NCBI GenBank assembly: GCA_029066845.1 | Contig: JAIEFR010000012.1 | Location: 1-64,000 of the forward strand | Direction of reading: 5' to 3' | DNA: 64,000 nucleotides | DNA from: Clostridia bacterium | GTDB lineage: Bacteria > Bacillota > Clostridia > Christensenellales > Borkfalkiaceae | Shown here: positions 35,701-43,901 of the stretch, piece after piece | Layout of the letters: each line of letters opens with the position of its first letter | Numbering within the stretch: position 1 is the stretch's first letter | Program-made: the position numbers and the translations under genes | The notes under the pieces: generated by a model | What the model was told of the DNA's origin: nothing | The model's input: only the letters and a program-made list of their open reading frames with translations | Database searches by the model: none

Positions 35701-37196
35701 GCGTTTACGCCCGAGGACGAATAGCAGTTGGTAACCGAGCAGTACATACCCAGCGTACCTACGATGCCGCCTGCGTGCATTGCGCCCGAAACGTCGGCTG
35801 TGGAAGTACAGTTGAGAACGTACGCCGCCGAAACGAGGTTGCCGACGATGCCGCCCGCCGAACGGGGCGAGCCGTTGCCGTCCAGGTATACGTTGGAGGT
35901 GCTTGCGCGGACGAAGGAGTCGAACATCATAGTCGTAACGCCGTCGTTATAATAGCCCGCCTGCAGTCTGCCCGCAATGCCGCCCAGAATCATAATCTGG
36001 TTGTTGTCGTTTATCGCAATCAGCTTGCCGTCCGCGTGGCAGTTGGAAACCTCCACGCCCACGCCGTAGCCGAGGACGGAGCCTGCGAGGGTTATCTGCT
36101 CCTCGGAGCCTGCGTGCACGCGCACCTCGTAGTTTTCGAGAGTTAAATTTTTAATTTCCGCCGAGCCGTAGCCCAAATCCGCATAGCCGTAGCCGAACAG
36201 TCCGACGTAGGGCAGATAAGCGGATTCGAAGGACGACTGGTTCACAACCTCGTCGGTAATGTAGAAGTTGCTTATGGTCTTGCCGTTGCCGTCGAAGTGT
36301 CCGCGGAACATTGCGGTTTCGTTGGAATAATCGCCGACGACGAATACCTGCTCGCCCTCCAGATCGATATCCTTTTCCAGCTTGTAGTAGCAGTTGTCGA
36401 ATTGGGTATAGAGCTCGTCGTTGACGATATATGCAAGATAGAAGAGGTCTACGGGGCGGGAAAGAAGGTAAGGGTCGCTCTCGGTACCGCTTCCGCAGTT
36501 AGGTCTGCCAGTTATGAACGATTCCTCCATCGTAAGACCCGAAACGGAAACCGTGGTGTCCGCCTTTAAGTTTCCCACGGTGTAAACGCCGTTCGCGTCG
36601 GGTTCCAGAATTTCCGTATCGCAGCTGACCGTGTATTTCTGCACGTAATAGGGGCTTGCCTTGACCTTGAATTTGAAAGGCTTGCCGCTCTCCACCCTTA
36701 CCGTATCGTTCACGAGAACGTCGTTGCCGAATTCGTTGCCGTTTTCGTCGTAATAGTGTACCCAGATTTCGGAGCTTATGGTTTCACCGTCGCTGCCCTT
36801 CGTCTGCTCGAAACGCGAGAGAGTAAGATTATAAATACTGCCGAGGCCGGTTGCCTCCACCTTTGTGTCAGCCTTCATTATGAACGAGTAAACGCCGTTC
36901 TCGTCGGGCTCCAGGACTTCACCGTTGACTAAAATTACGGGAGTCCCCGTAGTGTTCGAGCCGAGGGAAAGCGTAAAGCGCACCTCGACGTCCTTTTTGA
37001 CGGTGCCGCCGCTGCGGAACGACTCGCTGTTTTCGTCAAGCTCGGCAAGCGCGCCCTGCAAAACGTAGTCCAGTCCGCTGCCCTCGAAGGTTAGCGTATA
37101 ATATTTGGGCTTGGAGCAAGCCGCCGCGCCGCCCGCAAGGCAGGAAATACCGCCCGCGATTACTAAACCCATAAGAATTTTTTTGAATTTATTCAT
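32730..37196 (-). CDS. Giant modular surface lipoprotein, first gene of the protease-Opp operon
   Basis: The 1488-residue lipoprotein (lipid Cys 27) starts with two beta domains that each close with a 'DENGVYSF/DANGVYTV' motif (about 30-230). A long right-handed helix region with GLUG-like motifs follows (about 240-620; repeated GGIVG and GHFDGNGKTISN), then one Listeria-Bacteroides-type segment (about 660-730). A large C-terminal array of short lipocalin-like beta units fills the rest (about 740-1480; repeated pattern GTWxxxxxxxxLTF...YTL). No catalytic residues are recognised; ligand binding or scaffolding is the best guess. The start at 37196 has GGAG seven bases upstream; a longer frame lacks a ribosome site. 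Confidence 0.8.
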   Translation of the reverse strand: MNKFKKILMGLVIAGGISCLAGGAAACSKPKYYTLTFEGSGLDYVLQGALAELDENSESFRSGGTVKKDVEVRFTLSLGSNTTGTPVILVNGEVLEPDENGVYSFIMKADTKVEATGLGSIYNLTLSRFEQTKGSDGETISSEIWVHYYDENGNEFGNDVLVNDTVRVESGKPFKFKVKASPYYVQKYTVSCDTEILEPDANGVYTVGNLKADTTVSVSGLTMEESFITGRPNCGSGTESDPYLLSRPVDLFYLAYIVNDELYTQFDNCYYKLEKDIDLEGEQVFVVGDYSNETAMFRGHFDGNGKTISNFYITDEVVNQSSFESAYLPYVGLFGYGYADLGYGSAEIKNLTLENYEVRVHAGSEEQITLAGSVLGYGVGVEVSNCHADGKLIAINDNNQIMILGGIAGRLQAGYYNDGVTTMMFDSFVRASTSNVYLDGNGSPRSAGGIVGNLVSAAYVLNCTSTADVSGAMHAGGIVGTLGMYCSVTNCYSSSGVNANNSIDIALIDEAYRGAYAGGIVGYAEEDTVIRGCYAANTYLNAESPHGNINKKTGTFYGHCEAAGSTMTGTQSVIVMDGTNSSGANSGAQTAFTSLGWVEKEWTFGGALPQPKALPLADADRRDITITVSDGTNTVHTATRKVGAATPVYFWYDAGELLPRYITSGNTRSWGYYFDKELKNPVPQGFVPAHDITLYAGFADYTQVAGRYYLLPAARSASAYVELFADGTYMVRNGGMHRGGTYTYDGTKIVLLESALALLEYDAGATGGYYHVYEGTVDGSKLNIQGKVTVIGTSNNQPTYTTSILQFSAVKEDTQFKYGEYLDTDGDNYTFEKNGTGTHVENGRTYSFSYVIDGDSLTITEGSGKLNAVVANGLITSIDGVTVSHRDAYSGKWRKTSNSLLSFTFDGIDRVTCTDGKTTDTVEYQPDGKCVAFTWNEKLYKASFDEEGVLVINNERYYVADDFTGTWFLPGSDEFIILTLEGIGSNGYGNALISYSGTADLSLSVQYDVFRKGNSLTLRLFEEDNVYGELTYVQGKITGLIYSAADRDYYEEAQEFSKYDAFRGTWQANVEDIDTLTFNGRTATGSNGTADVTLKLKNGKTRKGTYTLTGANSGIVTITVNGEKKTYTLSLDELANKVELTLDGDTIQLGQRDNWYNAVLTDGDKTYKFDGKGYIGGTVTVSDGNTLPYTVVDGTVTLDGEVLAPQASGTGFDWNGTVLHFSTGLAGEWYVSGTLETLTIAEVSNDFTAKVSYSAASGEYAFTYNPSAGTLTYVESVSGVRVTTTISLAGEKSVYEISISRSGDGSATALSGLTVGREDVWRGTYTAEDGTSWMFDGLGECAYGSGGTATYTDGNVKVAYSYKIDKQGILNIIGGSNGMLFMPAGDGESGFTKDGKTYKIVVPDHLYGQRAFVEYKDGTREWFYFDGRSTLWKEVDGGYEKAYDYEVISVYKVKLTHKETGLMCEAELRKEGVYYCLKLPFTFTESGD

Positions 37197-37224
37197 AATT
37201 TTTCTCCGCATTTCATTCTCTTCT

Positions 37225-37253
37225 ATATTATCATAATCTTGCGCGCATTGCAA
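37225..37253 (-). promoter_or_regulatory. Candidate promoter of the protease-Opp operon
   Basis: On the minus strand TTGCAA (37253..37248) and TAATAT (37230..37225) are 17 bases apart, just upstream of the leader. The match is weaker than other promoters here, and neighbouring hexamers (TATGAT, GATAAT) could serve instead. Confidence 0.4.
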
Positions 37254-37330
37254 AATAATCTGGCGTAAATATCAAAATTATTTTATATAAAAATTACTTA
37301 TACCGCCGATAACGGACTTTACCCAATTAT

Positions 37331-37355
37331 TTTATGCAAAAAACGGTTGCATAAA
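37331..37355. repeat. Perfect 9-bp inverted repeat TTTATGCAA/TTGCATAAA
   Basis: Arms 37331-37339 and 37347-37355 have a 7-base spacer, between a terminator and the operon promoter. The half-site octamer TGCATAAA recurs in other intergenic regions (1457-1464, 41159-41166, 41243-41250, 53560-53567), so this may be an operator. Confidence 0.45.
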
Positions 37356-37369
37356 CGCATATTTATCAA

Positions 37370-37414
37370 TTAAAAAAGATTGCGCCCTGCGCGGCGTTTG
37401 CCGCGCAGGGCGCA
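37370..37414 (-). terminator. Terminator of the 37.5-41.1 kb lipoprotein gene
   Basis: A 15-bp GC-rich perfect stem (37381-37395 and 37400-37414) with a GTTT loop is followed on the minus strand by ATCTTTTTT. Confidence 0.92.
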
Positions 37415-37457
37415 CTTTAAAATGCTGTTAAGTTTTTAAGCAAAGCTCAAATCAATC

Positions 37458-40400
37458 TCAGTAGCCGCCGTAGCCGGAATTTCCGGTAACCGTAACGGTC
37501 ACGGTAACCGACGCCGCGGTTGACGAAGTGATTACAAGCTCCACAACACCGCCGCCTGAACCGTCGATAGTTTCGCCGCTTTCGCAGACTTCGCCGTCGA
37601 TCGTAACGGTAACGTCGCCCGTCCACTCGAAAGTAATTTCGTAACCGTAACTATACTGGCTGCCGTAATCGTGGCTGAAAAATGCCATTGCCGAGCCGTC
37701 CACAAGCGTTACGGTGTTGGTACCCGAATGGATAGCCGTAGTGCCGGGCGCGATGTTCGCAGTAACTATTATGTTGCCGTTGCCGCCATCTTCGGTACCC
37801 GTGTGATAGCCTATTATAACGATATCACCCGCGGTAAGGTCGATAGACAGTTCATACGTCTGGTTGTATTCTCTCTTTGCACCGAGAACGAGATTCTTTG
37901 CCGAATAGACCTGCTTGCCGTTCCTGATATAGTCTTTTTGGGTGTAACCCTGCATAACGCCCAGGAAGCTGATATAGCTGGTATTGTCGGTGTTCCTTAC
38001 GGCGAACGTATATCTGCCGGGCGCACTCGCGGTGAATACATAACCGCTTTCGGCCTGGGGATTGTTGATAACGTTATTACCGTTGGTTAGTACAGTTTGG
38101 CTTTCACCTTGCAAGAAATTATAATTCAGCCATTCACTTCCGGTAGCCTCGTTGTCGCCTTCGAGCATAGTTGCGCTTATCGACGTCGCAGTTGCGGTGA
38201 GCTCGCCGTCGGGAATACGGAAACCGGAAGGAACGTTTACAAATTTTACAACGTACTTTTCGCTTCCCGATAAAGGTACGGCTTTCAAATTAACCGTGCC
38301 GTTCGCGTCGGTTGTGCCGTTTGCAACCGGTTTGGAACCGTAGCTCAGCTGTACGCCTACGCCGGATACCGCGTTGCCGTTTCCGTTGACAAGGCTGACG
38401 GTATACTCTGAGTTTGCAACCAGAGTAATTTCGATGTCAGCCTGATCGGCATCCTCTGCAAACTGGAAGTCAACACCGTTGGGAAGGCTGTAATTCTGCT
38501 TCTGCTCGTCCGTCAGTTCCAACTCGTAAGAAAGTCTGCTCGCCGTTGAAGGGAAGTATACGGTTGCGGAAGCTCTGCCGTTGGTTACGGGAACGCTTGC
38601 TAAAACGGTTCTGCCGTTCATAACCTTTAACGTAGCGCCGCTGATATTGAGAGCTTCGCCTCCGCTCTTTAACGCAAAGCTATACGTCTGCTTGTCGGTA
38701 CGGAGCACGAGTTCATAACCGGAAGTTAAACCGTTTATTGTTCTTTCTTTAATCTCGTAATAATACGTATCGGTATCGTAGCCCGAAAGTTCGATGGCGT
38801 ATGCGCCGGGAATTGTTTCAACCTGCGCAACGCCGTCCGCACCGGTTGCCGCCGAAGATACGCCGTTTACCGTGACGATTACGCCGCTTACGGGAGCGCC
38901 TGTGTCGTCCACGACTGTAAAGCTATGAACCTGCGGTTGAGGTGCGGGAGGATCGTCGGGATCTTCGTTACCGGGACCTTCGCCCGTGCTGCCCGTCTGC
39001 TTTGTAGCCCAGCCGAAATGTACGGATAAGTCACTATCCCAGGATTCATAGTGTACCCGGACTAATACGGTATCACCCTCTTCAAAAGCCTGCTGAGTGG
39101 ATATACCGCTTCCGAAGAATGCGGACGAACCACCATAGCCAATAGAGCCGGGCAACGTAAGCGTGCCGTCCTCGGGTGCGGCAAAAGAAAGGTAGAAATC
39201 CTTTCCCTTAAATTCGTCACCGACGTCATACGACGCACTGCCGCTGGAAAGATCAACGTTTATTGCAACAGGCGCGTCGGGGTGCAAGCCGATATCGGTT
39301 GAAGGGTTGTACGCCCTTAAAGTCACGGTGCTCGTACTATTTTCCTGCGTTGCGTAGAACTGTACTCTGATGTAATATTCTTTACCCGCTTCGAGCTTGA
39401 ACAGCGTAACCGAAGGAAGAGGATTGCCGTAATCATCCTCCATACTGACGCTAACTTCGGTTGCGCCCTCGTCCTCCGTAGGATTATCGTTTTCAGGAAC
39501 GCCCTCCACAAATTTATAGGACGCGCTGTAAAGTATACCCGATTGCTCTATGGCGTATAATCCTGTGGTTGCAACCTGTATTTTAGCCCAACTGCTGGTA
39601 TATTCTTCCTCGACTCCGGTGTAGACCTTTGTTCCGATTGCAAGCGTTTCGGGATTGGGAAGCGAACCTAACGGATATGATATATTAAGTTTGAACTTGT
39701 GTTCGCCAGAACCCGTTGCGCGCGCTCTTATAGTAAACGGCGCCATTGCATAAGCGTCACTGTCGTTTGCAATATTGAACTGTGTGTCGCTGACGACGTT
39801 CGTGGGCGGGTTGTCACTCAGCGTGCCCATACCCCAATTGTACGTCTTGGTGTAGAATTCCACCTCCGCGCCTTCGATTGTTATGGTTATGGTTCCTATA
39901 TCGGCGGCAAAGTTGGTCCATTTATAGTATACCCAGCCGTCCGCTTCGGTAGCTGCGGGCAAAGTCATAAATTCGTTAGCCGCAACTATTGCGGGATTCC
40001 ATTTGGATCCGACTGCGGGGGCTTCGATTTCTTCCACCTTTACGGGATACATAACGTTCTCGCCGGCAGTATGCTGCGCCTGGCTGAGCGCAAGCGCGTT
40101 GGCGGCAAGATAAACCTTTTTCGTTTCGCCCGGCTGAAGTGCGAATATCACTTCGCCGCCGACGGTGAGTTCCGAACCGTAATATTCAGCATTCTGTAAG
40201 CTGAAATAGGGCGACGAGGAAGATATCTTGTAGTACTTGGCTTCGGTTTCGCCGCCGTACAGTCTGAATTCTTTATTCGATACAGCCAACGTGCCGGCAC
40301 TTTCAGCCGTTTCAAGGTCTACGACGTAGTCGCCCGCGCCGTTTATTTCAACGAAATAGTTCTTCTGACCATACTCGTCGGTTTCCTCATTCTCAACGAA

Positions 40401-41114
40401 CGACTTGTTGATTTCTATTTCCATTGCAACGCCGAAGCGCAGACCCGTTCTGTAAAGCTGCGCGGTCGAGTAGCCGGGCGTGCCTATCGATACGAGATAG
40501 TCGTTGAATTCGCCGAAGTTCATAATCTGCGCAACGCCGTTTGCGTCGGTCGTTGCCGTAGTGCCGTTGATTACTACGTCGATACCGGCAACGGGCTGAC
40601 CGCCCATCTTTACGGTTATGTCGTAGGATCTCTTCATAACGACGACTTCCACGTGGCCGCAGCCTTCGTCCTTGCAGACGATATAGCCGAGACCGTCGCT
40701 GTCCTCGGTGACGGGAATAAGCACGTTTACGTTCTTTTCGTCATACGTATGTACGTGCGTAATCTGGTCGGGAAGCTCCGCTTCCTTCTCGCTGCCGTCG
40801 GTGAAAATAAGTACGAGCTTGCCGTCCCTTATTTCTACGCTTTCGATGCCGATGGGCTCCGCCGCTTCGCCCGCAGGACCGGCAGGACCCGCAGGGCCTT
40901 CGGGACCGGGCTTGGACGCACCGAGTATAGCCTGAATCCATTCGTCATAGGAAAGTACTTCCTGATTGTTTGCTTCCGCATAGGCAACGTAAGATTTATA
41001 GGTTTCGTCCACCGTAGGTGTCTTATCCTTCTTACATCCCGCTATGCCTGCCGCGCTTGCCGCCACCATTGCGGACGACAACAGCACGAGCATAAGCTTC
41101 GTTCTTTTCTTCAT
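37458..41114 (-). CDS. Modular surface lipoprotein with a short collagen-like stretch
   Basis: The 1218-residue lipoprotein (IAGC, lipid Cys 27) has, in order: a helical start (YKSYVAYAEANN), a short collagen-like stretch (about 69-82, PGPEGPAGPAGPAG), a Cys-pair segment near 145-165 (CKDEGC), and at least three carboxypeptidase-regulatory-like sandwich domains (each with a TDANG- or TGADG-type turn). Two beta domains of the pre-peptidase C-terminal type are also present (YVFTASAPGRYTF near the end). No catalytic signature is recognised; adhesion or binding to glycans or host protein is possible. AGGAG lies six bases before the ATG; a TTG two codons upstream is less likely. It has its own promoter and terminator. 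Confidence 0.8.
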   Translation of the reverse strand: MKKRTKLMLVLLSSAMVAASAAGIAGCKKDKTPTVDETYKSYVAYAEANNQEVLSYDEWIQAILGASKPGPEGPAGPAGPAGEAAEPIGIESVEIRDGKLVLIFTDGSEKEAELPDQITHVHTYDEKNVNVLIPVTEDSDGLGYIVCKDEGCGHVEVVVMKRSYDITVKMGGQPVAGIDVVINGTTATTDANGVAQIMNFGEFNDYLVSIGTPGYSTAQLYRTGLRFGVAMEIEINKSFVENEETDEYGQKNYFVEINGAGDYVVDLETAESAGTLAVSNKEFRLYGGETEAKYYKISSSSPYFSLQNAEYYGSELTVGGEVIFALQPGETKKVYLAANALALSQAQHTAGENVMYPVKVEEIEAPAVGSKWNPAIVAANEFMTLPAATEADGWVYYKWTNFAADIGTITITIEGAEVEFYTKTYNWGMGTLSDNPPTNVVSDTQFNIANDSDAYAMAPFTIRARATGSGEHKFKLNISYPLGSLPNPETLAIGTKVYTGVEEEYTSSWAKIQVATTGLYAIEQSGILYSASYKFVEGVPENDNPTEDEGATEVSVSMEDDYGNPLPSVTLFKLEAGKEYYIRVQFYATQENSTSTVTLRAYNPSTDIGLHPDAPVAINVDLSSGSASYDVGDEFKGKDFYLSFAAPEDGTLTLPGSIGYGGSSAFFGSGISTQQAFEEGDTVLVRVHYESWDSDLSVHFGWATKQTGSTGEGPGNEDPDDPPAPQPQVHSFTVVDDTGAPVSGVIVTVNGVSSAATGADGVAQVETIPGAYAIELSGYDTDTYYYEIKERTINGLTSGYELVLRTDKQTYSFALKSGGEALNISGATLKVMNGRTVLASVPVTNGRASATVYFPSTASRLSYELELTDEQKQNYSLPNGVDFQFAEDADQADIEITLVANSEYTVSLVNGNGNAVSGVGVQLSYGSKPVANGTTDANGTVNLKAVPLSGSEKYVVKFVNVPSGFRIPDGELTATATSISATMLEGDNEATGSEWLNYNFLQGESQTVLTNGNNVINNPQAESGYVFTASAPGRYTFAVRNTDNTSYISFLGVMQGYTQKDYIRNGKQVYSAKNLVLGAKREYNQTYELSIDLTAGDIVIIGYHTGTEDGGNGNIIVTANIAPGTTAIHSGTNTVTLVDGSAMAFFSHDYGSQYSYGYEITFEWTGDVTVTIDGEVCESGETIDGSGGGVVELVITSSTAASVTVTVTVTGNSGYGGY

Positions 41115-41206
41115 AAACAACTCCTTATTGAAATTTTCTTTACTGAAATTTCCTTTTTTGCATAAATATGCATACTTTTATTGCCGCATTGCATATTTTT
41201 GCGTAT

Positions 41207-41235
41207 ATAATATCATAATTCCGTTATTTTGGCAA
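41207..41235 (-). promoter_or_regulatory. Promoter of the collagen-like lipoprotein gene
   Basis: On the minus strand TTGCCA (41235..41230) and TATTAT (41212..41207) are 17 bases apart. The leader of about 85 bases is AT-rich and contains repeated TGCAT motifs (around 41159-41195). Confidence 0.55.
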
Positions 41236-41311
41236 GTAGATTTGCATAAAAGTCGAATTTTGGCATTTTAATTTTTTATACTGCCCAAAACCCCTGCTTA
41301 TAAATCTTGAT

Positions 41312-41353
41312 TAAAAAAATAAGTTCCGCGCGGTTAAACACCGCGCGGAACTC
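41312..41353 (-). terminator. Terminator of the MoxR/VWA operon
   Basis: A 13-bp stem (41322-41334 and 41340-41352) with a 5-base loop is followed by ATTTTTTTAAT on the minus strand, shortly after the stop of the last lipoprotein gene. Confidence 0.9.
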
Positions 41354-41370
41354 CGCTTTTTGCAGTTAAA

Positions 41371-43863
41371 TCAGCTTTCGGCTTCCACTTTTTTCAGAAC
41401 AAGCGATTCCACGTTGTCGCCGTAGCCTATGGAATGTTTAAGAACTACTTTGTACATTTCGTTTATTTCGAGGCTGAAATCGAGAGTATCTCCCGAAATG
41501 CCGCTCTTGTAAGCCGTTACAAGCTTGCCCGTATCCTGGGAATATTCGTAGTCGTATACGGCGGTGTTGCCGTTGATTTCCACGGTTACGGTGCCCCTGC
41601 GCCAATTGCTTGCACTGGGCGTGAACTTGACATTTAAATCTGCGGACGTGGGGTGGGCATTGCCGCTGAGCTGGATATAGTTGGAATGTGCGGTATACTC
41701 CGCGCCGTTGCCGGCAATACCGATTGCGGGACGCATATCGGGAACGGGCAGAACCTTCACGTCGAAATACTGGAACACGTTCCTGTCGCGGTTAAAGGAG
41801 AGATATACCGCATAGTCGCCCGCCGCCGCAAAGACACCCTCCGCAACGGTTATACCGTTAAAGTTTTCGTTGATGGTGAATTCCGTCACGTTCAGGGGGT
41901 TGGCTATACTTATACCTTCGGCGGTAAACGACGCGTCCACATACTGCGCCTCGCTGTCGATGGGAACGGCGCGTACGCGCAGCGTTTCGCCCACATAAAT
42001 TTCAATCGGGTCGCTCTTATCGTCGAATACGGTCCAGAGATGTCTCTCCGTGCCGGTAGAGTCGTTGTAGACGTAAGCCTCCGCCGTCATTGCCTCGGGC
42101 ACACCCTTTTCAATGTTGAGTTTTACTTCCTTTTCGAACTTACCGCCCTTTGTCTTAAACACCAGCGTAAGCTCGCCGGCATAGCGCGCGTTTACGGTAA
42201 CTCTGCCTACCTTTACCTTCTTGCGGTTGGCGCCGGTGCCCGTTTCCACTTCCACGATGCTGAAAGAGCCCGTGGTGTTATACGAGTTGTCGTTGGCGTC
42301 CATCGTCAGCTCCACATCGCGGCTTGCCGTGCGCAGATATACCCTTATCGGGTCATATTCGATTGTCGCCGTGGTGGGCTGAATCTGAGCAATTTCGAAA
42401 ACGGCGTTTCTGTTTGCGTCCATCGTAACGCCGTCCTCGTTTACGACTCTGTTGTTGTAGCTCACCTGGAACGAGGATATATACAAATCGTCGCTGGAAT
42501 AAGGACATTCGGGAACGACGTCCGCAGACGTTTTAAGCACGGGCGCGTCGTACACGAGCTCACGCTTCGAAACCTCGGTATGGTCGTCCGAATAGTAATA
42601 ACGCTTGGTGTCATTGCCGCGGTTGCCGGGCTTGGGTCTGGGTATGGGGTCGCCCTTGTAATCTTTAAGCTCGTTACCCTTGGAATCGGTCTTGTAGCCG
42701 TCGTATATTATACCGTCCGCATCCATTTCGTAAACGTCGTCGCCGTTTTCCCTCTCGTATACCTCGGCATATATAACGTCGCCGTTGTCGTAGAACAGCT
42801 TGTTGCCGTAGCTGTCGTCGGCAATCAGATATGCACGGATAATGCTGGTTGAAAGCTTAAGCGAAACTATTACGCCCGTCTGGTCTATGTCGAAGTCCAC
42901 CCTGTAGCGCGCAAAGTTGGGATTTTCGTAATAGCCGTACGAGAACCACGCCCTGAAGCCGCCGCCGTTGCGCGTGGTTATGTTTTCGTCGTAGTTAACC
43001 GCCGTGCCCTGGCTGCGCGCAATCTGCGCCCTTTCGTAGTACTGCAAAAGCGTGCTTTCCGCTCCGTGCGTACGCAGCTCGCTTGCGCCCGACGAATAGC
43101 CGAAGCCGAGAAGATAATCGTCGGTAATGTTTTCGCCCGCGTGGGGGTCGGTGAATTTGTCGGTCAATATGCCGAATACTTTGCCCTCGCCGTCGCGCGA
43201 AATCCAGTATTCGTGGTCGTTGTCGCCCTCGTCCTTAATATACGTATATCCGTCGCCGTAGTAGCAGGAAAAGGAGCTTTCAACCGTGGAGCCTTCTATT
43301 TTCTCCGCCGTGTCGGAATAATGTCCGCTTGCCGAACGGATCAGGCTGCCCAGCGACGAACCGAGAAGAACTGCGTCCTCCACCTCTTTTACTTCGCGCT
43401 TGGGAATTTCCACGGTGAAGGTTATGTTGCCCGCGGCATTTTCAAGCACGAGCTCGCGCTCGCCTACCGCTATTGCCGTAGCAGGCTTTACGGTCGTGGA
43501 CGAAATATATCCTTCGCCGCTTTCGGTAAGACGGGGCAGCTCGGCAGTTATCGTGTGCTCCGAATTGTACGTGCACTTTTTAACCGCTTCGCCCACGTTT
43601 GTACCGTCGGGGTATTTGCTTACCTCCCAATCGGCGTAGTTATGGTTGTCGGGGTCAATGGGAGTGCTCTCCTCCTTGACGTAGCCGCAATCGGTGCATA
43701 TGCCGCGGCGTTTGCCTTCCGTCGTGCAGGTTGCCTTTATTTCGGACTCCGTGTCCCACACATAGTTGTGCTTATCCTTGTTGCACCCCGCCAGAGCGGT
43801 TACGCCCAGCACAGTTGCCATAGCAACCGCAGATAAAGTTGTCAGTAATTTTTTATTTTTCAT
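41371..43863 (-). CDS. Large lipoprotein, last gene of the MoxR/VWA operon
   Basis: The 830-residue lipoprotein (ALAGC, lipid Cys 27) has an N-terminal module of about 75 residues with His-Asn-Tyr and Cys-x2-Cys features (HNYVWDTESEIKATC, CTDCGYV, HNYADW), a common Clostridial surface module. A beta-rich segment then leads to a large middle domain with many aromatic residues (about 160-420) that I cannot assign, and Ig-like domains follow (about 450-830). It is 38 bases downstream of the previous lipoprotein gene, with a weak ribosome site. Its position at the end of a MoxR/DUF58/VWA operon suggests it is handled by that system. A role as receptor, protease inhibitor or structural coat is equally possible. 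Confidence 0.75.
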   Translation of the reverse strand: MKNKKLLTTLSAVAMATVLGVTALAGCNKDKHNYVWDTESEIKATCTTEGKRRGICTDCGYVKEESTPIDPDNHNYADWEVSKYPDGTNVGEAVKKCTYNSEHTITAELPRLTESGEGYISSTTVKPATAIAVGERELVLENAAGNITFTVEIPKREVKEVEDAVLLGSSLGSLIRSASGHYSDTAEKIEGSTVESSFSCYYGDGYTYIKDEGDNDHEYWISRDGEGKVFGILTDKFTDPHAGENITDDYLLGFGYSSGASELRTHGAESTLLQYYERAQIARSQGTAVNYDENITTRNGGGFRAWFSYGYYENPNFARYRVDFDIDQTGVIVSLKLSTSIIRAYLIADDSYGNKLFYDNGDVIYAEVYERENGDDVYEMDADGIIYDGYKTDSKGNELKDYKGDPIPRPKPGNRGNDTKRYYYSDDHTEVSKRELVYDAPVLKTSADVVPECPYSSDDLYISSFQVSYNNRVVNEDGVTMDANRNAVFEIAQIQPTTATIEYDPIRVYLRTASRDVELTMDANDNSYNTTGSFSIVEVETGTGANRKKVKVGRVTVNARYAGELTLVFKTKGGKFEKEVKLNIEKGVPEAMTAEAYVYNDSTGTERHLWTVFDDKSDPIEIYVGETLRVRAVPIDSEAQYVDASFTAEGISIANPLNVTEFTINENFNGITVAEGVFAAAGDYAVYLSFNRDRNVFQYFDVKVLPVPDMRPAIGIAGNGAEYTAHSNYIQLSGNAHPTSADLNVKFTPSASNWRRGTVTVEINGNTAVYDYEYSQDTGKLVTAYKSGISGDTLDFSLEINEMYKVVLKHSIGYGDNVESLVLKKVEAES

Positions 43864-43901
43864 AATTTTTTTCTCTCAACCGTCAAATACAGTTTGTTAT
43901 A

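Noticed and set aside
37197-37253. Longer start of the giant lipoprotein
   Set aside because: The extra 19 codons would precede and spoil the lipoprotein signal peptide, and they overlap the candidate promoter.
37331-37414. Attachment or integration site between the two lipoprotein genes
   Set aside because: The inverted repeat and GC stem are explained by an operator-like palindrome and a terminator; there is no integrase or direct repeat.
40870-40925. Collagen-like protein as a main identity for the 37.5-41.1 kb gene
   Set aside because: Only about four Gly-x-y triplets are present, too few for a triple helix; it is a short spacer.
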